This document shows positions 57,669 through 64,000 of a DNA stretch of 64,000 nucleotides, piece by piece. The stretch comes from Massilia sp. Bi118 (lineage in GTDB: Bacteria > Pseudomonadota > Gammaproteobacteria > Burkholderiales > Burkholderiaceae_D): positions 1 to 64,000 of the forward strand of contig NZ_CAKKMV010000014.1 of NCBI RefSeq assembly GCF_918697865.1, read 5' to 3'. The notes under the pieces are model-generated. The model saw only the letters and a program-made list of their open reading frames with translations, had not been told where the DNA came from and did not search any database. The stretch's first letter is position 1; the number at the start of each line of letters is the position of its first letter. Position numbers and translations under genes: made by a program.

Positions 57669-60143
57669 TCAGGCGTTCGTGGCGGCGGCCAGGATCGCCG
57701 CCAGCTTGTCCAGGTCGACCGGCTTGACCATGTGATGGTCGAAGCCGGCTTCCAGGGCGGCGCGGCGGTCCTGCTCCTGCCCGTAGCCGGTCACCGCCAC
57801 CAGCAGCGTCGCGCGCGTGCAGGGCTCGAGACGCAGCCTGCGCGCCAGCTCGTTACCGTCCATCTCGGGCAGGCCGATGTCCAGCAGGCCCACGTCCGGG
57901 CATTCCTTTTTCGCCAGCTCCAGCGCGCGCAGCGAATCGTGCTCCACCATCACCTCGTAGCCGCAGGCTTCCAGCAGCATGGACAGCGTGGCGGCGGCGT
58001 CGACGTTGTCGTCCACCACCAGCACCCGCAGCGGACGCGCTTGCCCTTCCTGGACGCTGGCCGTGAGCTCGTCGGCGCCGCGCGCGGGCTGCTGCATCAG
58101 CGGCAGCGTGACGGTGAAGGTGCTGCCCCGGCCCGGGCCCGGGCTGTCGCAGGCCACCGTGCCGCCATGCAGCTCGACCAGGTTCTTGACCAGGGCCAGG
58201 CCCAGTCCGAGCCCGCCCTGCGAGCGGTCGGAGGAGCGCTGGGCCTGGGCGAACAGCTCGAACACGCGCTCCGTCAATTCCTTCTCCATGCCGATGCCTT
58301 CGTCGCGCACCGACAGCACCAGGCTGTCGGCGCCCGCTTCGGCGCGGGCTTCGATCTCGATGCGTTTTTCCTCGGGGGTGTATTTCGCCGCGTTGTTGAG
58401 CAGGTTGGCCATGACCTGCACCAGGCGCGCCTTGTCGCCGAGGACCGTGGCCTCGGGCTCGACCAGCCTGACCGACAGCGACTGACGGCGCGTCTCGAAC
58501 AGCGGCCGCACCTGCTCGATGGCTTCGTCGACGATGGTACGCGCCGACACCGGCGCGCGCGCCAGCGTCACCAGCCCGCGCGTGACGCGCGAGACGTCCA
58601 GCAAATCGTCCACCAGGCTGGTCATGTGCCTGACCTGGCGGCCGATGATGGCGCTGCTCTGGCGTACGCGCTGCTCGTCGAGGCGGCCGATTTTGAGCAG
58701 GTCGGCCGCGGCGCTGATCGGCGCCAGCGGGTTGCGCAGTTCGTGCGCCAGCATGGCCAGGAATTCATCCTTGCGCTGGTCGGCCGCGCGCAGCTTTTCT
58801 TCCGCCTGCTTGCGCTCGGTGATGTCAAGGAAGAAGCCGACGATGCCGCCGTCGCCGGCCGGATAGGCGCGCACCTCGAACCAGGCGCCGCTGGCGCGGT
58901 TGCCCAGGTGCTGGAACTCGGTCCTGCCGTGCACGCGCGTGCGCATCACCTGGTGGTACAGGCGGCCGGCCTCGGTGTCCAGGGTCTCGGGCCAGACCTC
59001 CCAGTGATTGTGGCCGATCACCTGGGCGGCCGTGCGATTCGACATGCGCAGTCCTTCGGCATTCATCTGCAGCACGGTCCAGTCGGCGGCGATCAGCACG
59101 AAGCCCTCGGCGATCGAGTCGAGGATGTTGCGGCTGCGGTCGCGTTCTTCGCGCAGGGCTTCGAGGGCGCGCGCCAGGTCCAACGCGCTCCACAGGCGCT
59201 CGGCCATGCTGCGCGCCAGCGCGATCTCGGCCTCGCTCCAGCGGTGCGGCTGTTCGTGGCCCAGCGCCAGGAAGGCCAGCAGGCGGCCGGATTTCACCAG
59301 CGGCACCAGCAGGCTGGAACTCACGCCCATCGCCGACAGGTAGGCCTGCTGGTAGGGCATGGTGCGCGGGTCCATGCGGACGTCGGTGATGGCGATGACT
59401 TCGCCCGCACGCCCGCGCGCCGCCACGTCCTCGCCGAAGGCGGCGATCGAGAAGGTCTTGCCGGACAGGGTCGAGCTGCCGCTGCCGGTCCAGTCGCGCG
59501 GCACGTAAAACGTCCCGCGCGCCTCGTCGACTTCGCCGTACATCACGTGCCCGGCGCCCAGCTCGCGGCCGAGCAGCTCGCTGGCGGTGGCGATCGCCTC
59601 TTCGCTGGACGTGAGCGGCCGCAGCGCGTCGGCCAGGGCCAGCTCGAAGGCGGCGCGGCGCTCGGCCTCGACGCGGGCGGTGGTCTCGATGCAGGTGCAG
59701 TACACCCCCATCACCCTGCCCTCGCCGTCGTGCAGCGGCGAGTAGGAGAAGGTGAAATAAGTTTGCTCCAGATAGCCCTTGCGCTCCATGGTGAGCGGCA
59801 TGTCCTCGAAATAGGAGGACTGGTCGGCCATGGCGCGCCCGGCGATCGGTCCGAGGTCGGCCCAGATCTCGGCCCAGACGCGCGAGAACTGGTCGCCGAA
59901 GGCAGCCGGGTGCTTGTCGCCGAGGATGGGGACGTAGGCGTCGTTGTACAGGAAAACCTGCTGCGGGCCCCATACGACGAACATCGGGAAGGTCGAGCTG
60001 AGGACCATGGACAAGGCCGTGGCCAGTTCGGGGGGCCAGGACCCGGGCGGACCCAGCGGAGAGGAATGCCAGTCGCGGGCGCCTAGCAGGCGCCGCGTCC
60101 CGCTGTCGCCGAGCCCGGCGGTAATGCGCAGAATGTCAGCCAT
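57669..60143 (-). CDS. Hybrid sensor histidine kinase (PAS-GAF-PAS-HisKA-HATPase-REC)
   Basis: The 824-residue cytoplasmic sensor has no membrane segment. In order it shows an N-terminal PAS domain (about 40-155), a GAF domain (about 175-335) and a second PAS (about 345-455). The HisKA domain follows with LAHELRNPLAP and phospho-acceptor His467, then the ATPase domain (NLLNNAAKYTPEEKR, DEGIGM, GGLGLGLALV). A C-terminal receiver carries Asp755 (LLDIGLPEMDG) and Lys near VKPVD. The signal is unknown; PAS/GAF modules suggest light, redox or small ligands. No partner regulator lies nearby. A 13-bp hairpin sits directly before the start codon and no Shine-Dalgarno is visible. Confidence 0.93.
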   Translation of the reverse strand: MADILRITAGLGDSGTRRLLGARDWHSSPLGPPGSWPPELATALSMVLSSTFPMFVVWGPQQVFLYNDAYVPILGDKHPAAFGDQFSRVWAEIWADLGPIAGRAMADQSSYFEDMPLTMERKGYLEQTYFTFSYSPLHDGEGRVMGVYCTCIETTARVEAERRAAFELALADALRPLTSSEEAIATASELLGRELGAGHVMYGEVDEARGTFYVPRDWTGSGSSTLSGKTFSIAAFGEDVAARGRAGEVIAITDVRMDPRTMPYQQAYLSAMGVSSSLLVPLVKSGRLLAFLALGHEQPHRWSEAEIALARSMAERLWSALDLARALEALREERDRSRNILDSIAEGFVLIAADWTVLQMNAEGLRMSNRTAAQVIGHNHWEVWPETLDTEAGRLYHQVMRTRVHGRTEFQHLGNRASGAWFEVRAYPAGDGGIVGFFLDITERKQAEEKLRAADQRKDEFLAMLAHELRNPLAPISAAADLLKIGRLDEQRVRQSSAIIGRQVRHMTSLVDDLLDVSRVTRGLVTLARAPVSARTIVDEAIEQVRPLFETRRQSLSVRLVEPEATVLGDKARLVQVMANLLNNAAKYTPEEKRIEIEARAEAGADSLVLSVRDEGIGMEKELTERVFELFAQAQRSSDRSQGGLGLGLALVKNLVELHGGTVACDSPGPGRGSTFTVTLPLMQQPARGADELTASVQEGQARPLRVLVVDDNVDAAATLSMLLEACGYEVMVEHDSLRALELAKKECPDVGLLDIGLPEMDGNELARRLRLEPCTRATLLVAVTGYGQEQDRRAALEAGFDHHMVKPVDLDKLAAILAAATNA

Positions 60144-60146
60144 GAG

Positions 60147-60177
60147 GAATTATTCCACATTTCGTGTGGAATAATTC
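60147..60177 (-). promoter_or_regulatory. Perfect 13-bp inverted repeat at the hybrid kinase start codon
   Basis: GAATTATTCCACA (60147-60159) and TGTGGAATAATTC (60165-60177) are perfectly complementary with a 5-base TTTCG loop. The structure ends 3 bases upstream of the ATG, where a ribosome binding site would be. It could be a dimeric repressor operator or an RNA hairpin controlling translation. Confidence 0.7.
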
Positions 60178-60224
60178 ACAATTTCCATGCTGCACTGCGC
60201 GGCAGCGAAATTACAGCTTGCGCT

Positions 60225-60809
60225 TTACAGCTTGATGAAGTGCTCGCGGTAGTAGCGCAGCTCTTCGATCGACTCGACGATGTCGGCCAGCGCGGTGTGT
60301 TTCTGGGCCTTCTTGAAGCCCGAAGCCAGTTCCGGCTTCCAGCGGCGGCACAGTTCCTTCAGGGTCGACACGTCCAGGTTGCGGTAGTGGAAGAAGGCTT
60401 CCAGCTTCGGCATGCCGCGCGCCATGAAGCGGCGGTCCTGGCAGATCGAATTGCCGCACATCGGCGATTTGTTGGCCGGCACCCACTGCTTGAGGAAGGC
60501 GATCAGCTGCTCTTCGGCCTGGGCTTCGTTCACGGTCGAGGCTTTCACGCGGTCGATCAGGCCCGATTTTCCGTGGGTGCCCTTGTTCCAGTTGTCCATC
60601 TTGTCGAGCGTCTCGTCACTCTGGTGGATGGCGAACACCGGGCCTTCGGCCAGGATGTTCAGCTCGGCGTCGGTAACGACCACGGCCACTTCGATGATGC
60701 GATCGTTGTCCGGATCGAGGCCGGTCATTTCCATGTCGAGCCAGACGAGGTTCATGTCGTTGGGGCGTGGGGTGACAGTAGGGGTTTGGGTTTCGTTGGC
60801 TTGTGACAT
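60225..60809 (-). CDS. orn: Oligoribonuclease
   Basis: Orn degrades 2-5-mer RNA and the linear dinucleotide pGpG, closing the c-di-GMP degradation pathway. The 194-residue protein has the DEDD exonuclease motifs: VWLDMEMTGLDPDNDRIIEVAVVVTDAELN (Exo I), the central GNSICQDRRFM with the conserved Asp (Exo II) and HTALADIVESIEELRYYR (Exo III His and Asp). It has an 18-residue N-terminal extension compared with E. coli Orn if the ATG at 60809 is used; the ATG at residue 19 is an alternative. Confidence 0.96.
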   Translation of the reverse strand: MSQANETQTPTVTPRPNDMNLVWLDMEMTGLDPDNDRIIEVAVVVTDAELNILAEGPVFAIHQSDETLDKMDNWNKGTHGKSGLIDRVKASTVNEAQAEEQLIAFLKQWVPANKSPMCGNSICQDRRFMARGMPKLEAFFHYRNLDVSTLKELCRRWKPELASGFKKAQKHTALADIVESIEELRYYREHFIKL

Positions 60810-60862
60810 AATCTGTTCTTTGGCTGTATATAGTCAGTCCGCCATTTTCTCACAGGCACACG

Positions 60863-62161
60863 ATGCTTTCATTCGCGTTTTCGGTTTTGTTCGTCATTTT
60901 TTTCATGTTGACCCTGGTGTTGCGGTACTGGCTGGCCAGCCGGCACGTCCGCCACGTCCTGCGTCACCGTGATCGGGTGCCGGCCGAATTCGCCGGCAAG
61001 ATCCCGCTTGCCGCGCACCAGAAGGCCGCCGACTACACGGTCGCCAAGACCCGCTACGGCCTGGTGCACGCGGTGTGGAGCGGCCTGGTGCTGGTCGGCT
61101 TCACGCTGCTGGGCGGCCTGCAGGCGCTGTCGATCGCGCTGCTGCAGCTGACGGGTCCGGGCATGGCGCACCAGATCGGCCTGATCGTGGCCTATGCCGT
61201 CATCGCCGGCGTGCTCGACCTGCCCTTCTCGTATTACTTCCAGTTCGTGCTGGAGCAGCGCTTCGGCTTCAACAAAATGACGATGAAACTGTGGCTGCTC
61301 GATGCCGTCAAGGGCACGCTGCTGGGCGCGGTCATCGGCCTGCCGCTGCTGTGGGTCGTGCTGACCCTGATGGACCGCACCGGCGCGCTGTGGTGGCTGT
61401 ATGCCTGGCTGGTGTTCAGCGGCTTCCAGCTCTTGATGATGGTGCTCTACCCGACCGTCATCGCGCCGATGTTCAACAAGTTCACGCCGCTCGGCGACGA
61501 GAGCCTGAAAAGCCGCATCGAAGGCCTGATGGCGCGCGTCGGCTTCGCCTCCAAAGGCCTGTTCGTGATGGACGGCAGCAAGCGCTCGAGCCACGGCAAC
61601 GCCTATTTTTCCGGCTTCGGCGCCAACAAGCGCATCGTCTTCTTCGACACCCTGCTCGAGCGCCTGGCGCCCAGCGAGATCGAAGCCGTGCTGGCGCACG
61701 AGCTGGGCCACTTCAAGCTGAAGCACATCGTCAAGCGCATCGTGGTCGCCTTTGCGCTGTCGCTGGTGTTCCTGGCGCTGCTGGGCTGGCTGAAGAACCA
61801 GGTGTGGTTCTACACCGGCCTGGGCGTGCTGCCGCTGCTGGGCCAGAACAACGACGCGATGGCGCTGCTGCTCTTCATGCTGGTGCTTCCGGTGTTCACC
61901 TTCCCCTTCGCGCCGCTCACCTCGATCACCTCGCGCAAGCACGAATTCGAGGCCGACGCCTTTGCCGCCAGCCACAGCGACGCGCGCGAGCTGGTCTCGG
62001 CCCTGGTCAAGATGTACGAGGACAATGCCTCGACCCTGACCCCGGACCCGCTGCATTCGGCCTTCTACGATTCGCATCCGCCGGCCTCGATCCGCATCCG
62101 GCGCCTGCACGAGGCGGGCGCCTTGAACGGCGCCGGCACGGCCGGCATGGAGCCCGCATGA
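60863..62161 (+). CDS. M48-family integral membrane metalloprotease (Ste24/CAAX-like)
   Basis: The 432-residue membrane protein has about seven predicted helices, the zinc motif HELGH (His279, Glu280, His283) and the downstream glutamate ligand in ITSRKHEFEADAFAASHS. This length and the N-terminal region with ADYTVAKTRYGLVHAVWSG mark it as an Ste24-type protease and not the shorter HtpX. Bacterial members take part in membrane-protein quality control. Its last bases overlap the start of the pterin dehydratase gene (ATGA), so the next two genes are translationally coupled to it. Confidence 0.92.
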   Translation: MLSFAFSVLFVIFFMLTLVLRYWLASRHVRHVLRHRDRVPAEFAGKIPLAAHQKAADYTVAKTRYGLVHAVWSGLVLVGFTLLGGLQALSIALLQLTGPGMAHQIGLIVAYAVIAGVLDLPFSYYFQFVLEQRFGFNKMTMKLWLLDAVKGTLLGAVIGLPLLWVVLTLMDRTGALWWLYAWLVFSGFQLLMMVLYPTVIAPMFNKFTPLGDESLKSRIEGLMARVGFASKGLFVMDGSKRSSHGNAYFSGFGANKRIVFFDTLLERLAPSEIEAVLAHELGHFKLKHIVKRIVVAFALSLVFLALLGWLKNQVWFYTGLGVLPLLGQNNDAMALLLFMLVLPVFTFPFAPLTSITSRKHEFEADAFAASHSDARELVSALVKMYEDNASTLTPDPLHSAFYDSHPPASIRIRRLHEAGALNGAGTAGMEPA

Positions 62162-62502
62162 ACACGGTCCTGCCTTTGATCGAGCGCCACTGCACGCACG
62201 GCGCGCCGGCGCTGGACGCCGCCGCCATCGCCAGTCTGCTGGCGCAGCTGCCGGACTGGCACGCCGACGGCAATCGCCTGGTGCGCGAGTTCCTGTTCCG
62301 CGACTATCACGAGACCATCGAGTTCGTGAACGCGCTGGCCTTCATGGTCCACCGCGAAGACCACCACCCGGACCTGCAGGTGAGTTACCGCCGCTGCACG
62401 GCCTCGTGGACCACGCACTCGGCCGGGCACCAACTGAGCGAGAACGATTTCATCTGCGCCGCCAAGGCTGGCGCGCTGTACGCGGGGCGGGCCGGCGCAT
62501 GA
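62158..62502 (+). CDS. 4a-hydroxytetrahydrobiopterin dehydratase (pterin carbinolamine dehydratase)
   Basis: This 114-residue enzyme recycles the 4a-carbinolamine formed by aromatic amino-acid hydroxylases and, in bacteria, related pterin chemistry. The diagnostic pattern is FVNALAFMVHREDHHPDLQVSYRRC, with the HHPD segment for substrate binding. The end, WTTHSAGHQLSENDFICAAK, is also typical. Start and stop overlap neighbours by ATGA on both sides, so the gene is in a tightly coupled operon between the M48 protease and rsgA. Confidence 0.93.
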   Translation: MNTVLPLIERHCTHGAPALDAAAIASLLAQLPDWHADGNRLVREFLFRDYHETIEFVNALAFMVHREDHHPDLQVSYRRCTASWTTHSAGHQLSENDFICAAKAGALYAGRAGA

Positions 62503-63416
62503 GCAAAGACCTGGATCTTAAAGGCACCATCGTCGCCGCCCACGGCCGCCACTACCTGGCCGACGTCGGCGATGCGCAGTCTTCCGAATTCCTCCAGTGC
62601 GTCACGCGCGGCAAGAAGACCAACGTCGCCGTCGGCGACATCGTGCACCTGAAGCGCACCTCGGACAACCAGGCGGTGATCGAGAAGATCGCCGAGCGGA
62701 CCACCCTGCTCTACCGCTCCGACCAGTACAAGTCGAAGCTGCTGGCGGCGAACATCACGCGCCTGTTCATCGTCATCGCCACCGAGCCGAGCTTCGCCGA
62801 CGACCTGGTCTCGCGCGCCCTGGTGGCCTGCGAGGCGGCCGGCGTCGAGGCCCACCTGATCCTCAACAAGGTCGACGTCGAAGCGCCGCTGGCCCGCGCC
62901 CGCGAGCGCGCCGGCCTGTACGCGAGCCTCGGCTATCCGCTGCACGAAGTCTCGGCCAGGACCGATCCGGAAGGCGCGGTCGCCACCCTCATGCCGCTGC
63001 TCGAAGGCCAGTCCTCGATCTTCATCGGCCAGTCGGGCATGGGCAAGTCCTCGCTGATCAACCTGCTGGTGCCGGACGCCGACATCGCCGTGCGCGAGAT
63101 CTCGGCGGCGCTGGACACCGGCAAGCACACCACCACCTTCACCCGGCTCTACCGGCTGCCGGGCAATGGCGGCGGCCAGATCATCGACTCGCCGGGCTTC
63201 CAGGAATTCGGCCTGTACCACCTGACGGAAGGCATGCTGGAACGCGCCTTCGTCGAGTTCAAGCCCTTCCTGGGCGGCTGCAAGTACTACAATTGCCGCC
63301 ACCTGGCCGAGCCGCAGTGCGCCATCCTGACGGCGGTCGAAGAAGGCAGGATCGCGAAGATCCGGCACGAGCTGTATGCGCAGCTTCTGCACGAGTCGGC
63401 CCAAACCTTGTATTGA
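62499..63416 (+). CDS. rsgA: Small ribosomal subunit biogenesis GTPase RsgA
   Basis: RsgA is a circularly permuted GTPase that checks late 30S maturation. The 305-residue protein has an N-terminal OB fold (GTIVAAHGRHYLADVG). The G4 motif LNKVD (about 122-126) precedes the G1 motif GQSGMGKSSLINLL (about 180-193), as in the permuted family. DSPGFQEFGL (G3) and a C-terminal zinc motif (CKYYNCRHLAEPQCAI) follow. The ATG at 62499 overlaps the preceding stop. argF starts 40 bases after it. Confidence 0.96.
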   Translation: MSKDLDLKGTIVAAHGRHYLADVGDAQSSEFLQCVTRGKKTNVAVGDIVHLKRTSDNQAVIEKIAERTTLLYRSDQYKSKLLAANITRLFIVIATEPSFADDLVSRALVACEAAGVEAHLILNKVDVEAPLARARERAGLYASLGYPLHEVSARTDPEGAVATLMPLLEGQSSIFIGQSGMGKSSLINLLVPDADIAVREISAALDTGKHTTTFTRLYRLPGNGGGQIIDSPGFQEFGLYHLTEGMLERAFVEFKPFLGGCKYYNCRHLAEPQCAILTAVEEGRIAKIRHELYAQLLHESAQTLY

Positions 63417-63421
63417 TCGAA

Positions 63422-63427
63422 TATAAT
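63422..63427 (+). promoter_or_regulatory. -10 box before argF
   Basis: A perfect TATAAT at 63422-63427 lies 29 bases before the argF ATG. No good -35 hexamer is visible 16-18 bases upstream, within the end of rsgA. Confidence 0.45.
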
Positions 63428-63456
63428 CAGGCAGATCCCCGCATTCCCGACATAAC

Positions 63457-64000
63457 ATGGCTGTCCAGACCCCCATCAAGCACTTCCTGCAGTTCTCCGA
63501 CTTTTCCCGCGACGAGTTCGAGTACGTGATCGAGCGCGCGGCCGTCATCAAGCGCAAGTTCAAGGCCTACGAGGTCTACCACCCGCTGGTCGACCGCACC
63601 CTGGTGATGGTGTTCGAGAAGAGCTCGACCCGTACCCGTTTGAGCTTCGAAGCCGGCATGCACCAGCTGGGCGGCGCGGCGATCTACCTGAACACCCGCG
63701 ACAGCCAGCTGGGCCGCGGCGAGCCGGTCGAAGACGCCGGCCAGGTCATGAGCCGCATGTGCGACATCATCATGGTGCGCACCTTCGGCCAGGAGATCAT
63801 CGAGCGCTTCGCCGCGAATTCGCGGGTCCCGGTGATCAACGGCCTGACCAACGAACACCACCCCTGCCAGGTGCTGGCCGACGTGTTCACCTATTTCGAG
63901 CACCGCGGTTCCATCGTCGGCAAGACCGTCGCCTGGATCGGCGACGCCAACAACATGCTGTACTCGTGGCTGCAGGCGGCCGAGGTGTTCGGCTTCCACC
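63457..64000 (+). CDS. argF: Ornithine carbamoyltransferase, N-terminal part (runs off the window)
   Basis: ArgF makes citrulline from ornithine and carbamoyl phosphate in arginine synthesis. The visible 181 residues contain the carbamoyl-phosphate motif STRT (57-60, EKSSTRTRLSFE), the domain QLGRGEPVEDAGQVMSRM, MVRTF, and the catalytic HPCQ (in NEHHPCQVLAD). The start is MAVQTPIKHFLQFSDFS. The C-terminal ornithine-binding half lies beyond the window end. Confidence 0.96.
   Translation, partial: MAVQTPIKHFLQFSDFSRDEFEYVIERAAVIKRKFKAYEVYHPLVDRTLVMVFEKSSTRTRLSFEAGMHQLGGAAIYLNTRDSQLGRGEPVEDAGQVMSRMCDIIMVRTFGQEIIERFAANSRVPVINGLTNEHHPCQVLADVFTYFEHRGSIVGKTVAWIGDANNMLYSWLQAAEVFGFH

Overview
The window looks like a chromosome segment of a GC-rich betaproteobacterium of the Burkholderiales, most likely Oxalobacteraceae close to Massilia. 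This rests on gene content and order (pilVWX minor pilins next to ribDE, nrdR-glyA, ybgC-tolQRAB-pal-cpoB, orn/M48 peptidase/rsgA/argF), on a PEP-CTERM protein, and on GGGGTCAGA-type intergenic repeats; no database search was run. About 55 protein genes, one tRNA-Lys and one ZTP riboswitch are supported. Most of the window is dense, GC-rich housekeeping DNA. Two blocks are visibly richer in A+T: roughly 130-2120, and the T6SS effector end at roughly 15.7-19.1 kb. Region by region: 1-126 is the 5' end of an IS3-family element. 127-2120 is an accessory pocket with a two-gene cassette, a ComF-like phosphoribosyltransferase followed by a SLOG-like Rossmann protein, which is the best candidate here for an uncharacterised nucleotide-signalling or defence module. 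2121-7165 (minus strand) is a tightly coupled run of type IV minor pilin genes leading into ribD-ribE. 7261-9009 is nrdR and glyA, with a ZTP (pfl) riboswitch in front of glyA. 9311-15489 holds ydfG and the complete cell-envelope operon ybgC-tolQ-tolR-tolA-tolB-pal-cpoB, followed by tRNA-Lys with a consensus promoter. 15743-22389 (minus strand) is an orphan T6SS cargo island: an SLT-like muramidase, VgrG, a DUF4123 adaptor, a lipoprotein that is the probable immunity protein, and a Tle1-type phospholipase. No structural T6SS genes are present. 22634-31523 holds a 5'-nucleotidase and the envelope pair alpha-2-macroglobulin plus PBP1C. 31684-36806 holds a cystine-type symporter, a HAF-repeat PEP-CTERM protein, a histidine phosphatase, NAD(P)H-hydrate dehydratase and a Thr/Gly-repeat lipoprotein. 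36974-43858 holds an RND efflux pair, a DUF212 membrane protein and a DUF475-TerD pair. 43945-51478 is mixed: two secreted hydrolases, a GyrI-like protein, a 783-residue coiled-coil protein, SrkA kinase and a YecA-like protein. 51447-53049 is an ECF sigma, DUF4142 and cupredoxin operon. 53186-56618 is an HPP-CBS protein divergent from a MarR regulator and a ClC-CBS channel, with a clear MarR-like operator. 56714-64000 holds an MBL-fold hydrolase, a hybrid histidine kinase with a striking hairpin at its start codon, orn, an M48 peptidase, pterin dehydratase, rsgA and the start of argF. Functional themes are envelope integrity (Tol-Pal, A2M/PBP1C, RND efflux), interbacterial competition (T6SS cargo), surface motility or adhesion (minor pilins) and stress responses (TerD, SrkA, ECF sigma, hybrid kinase).
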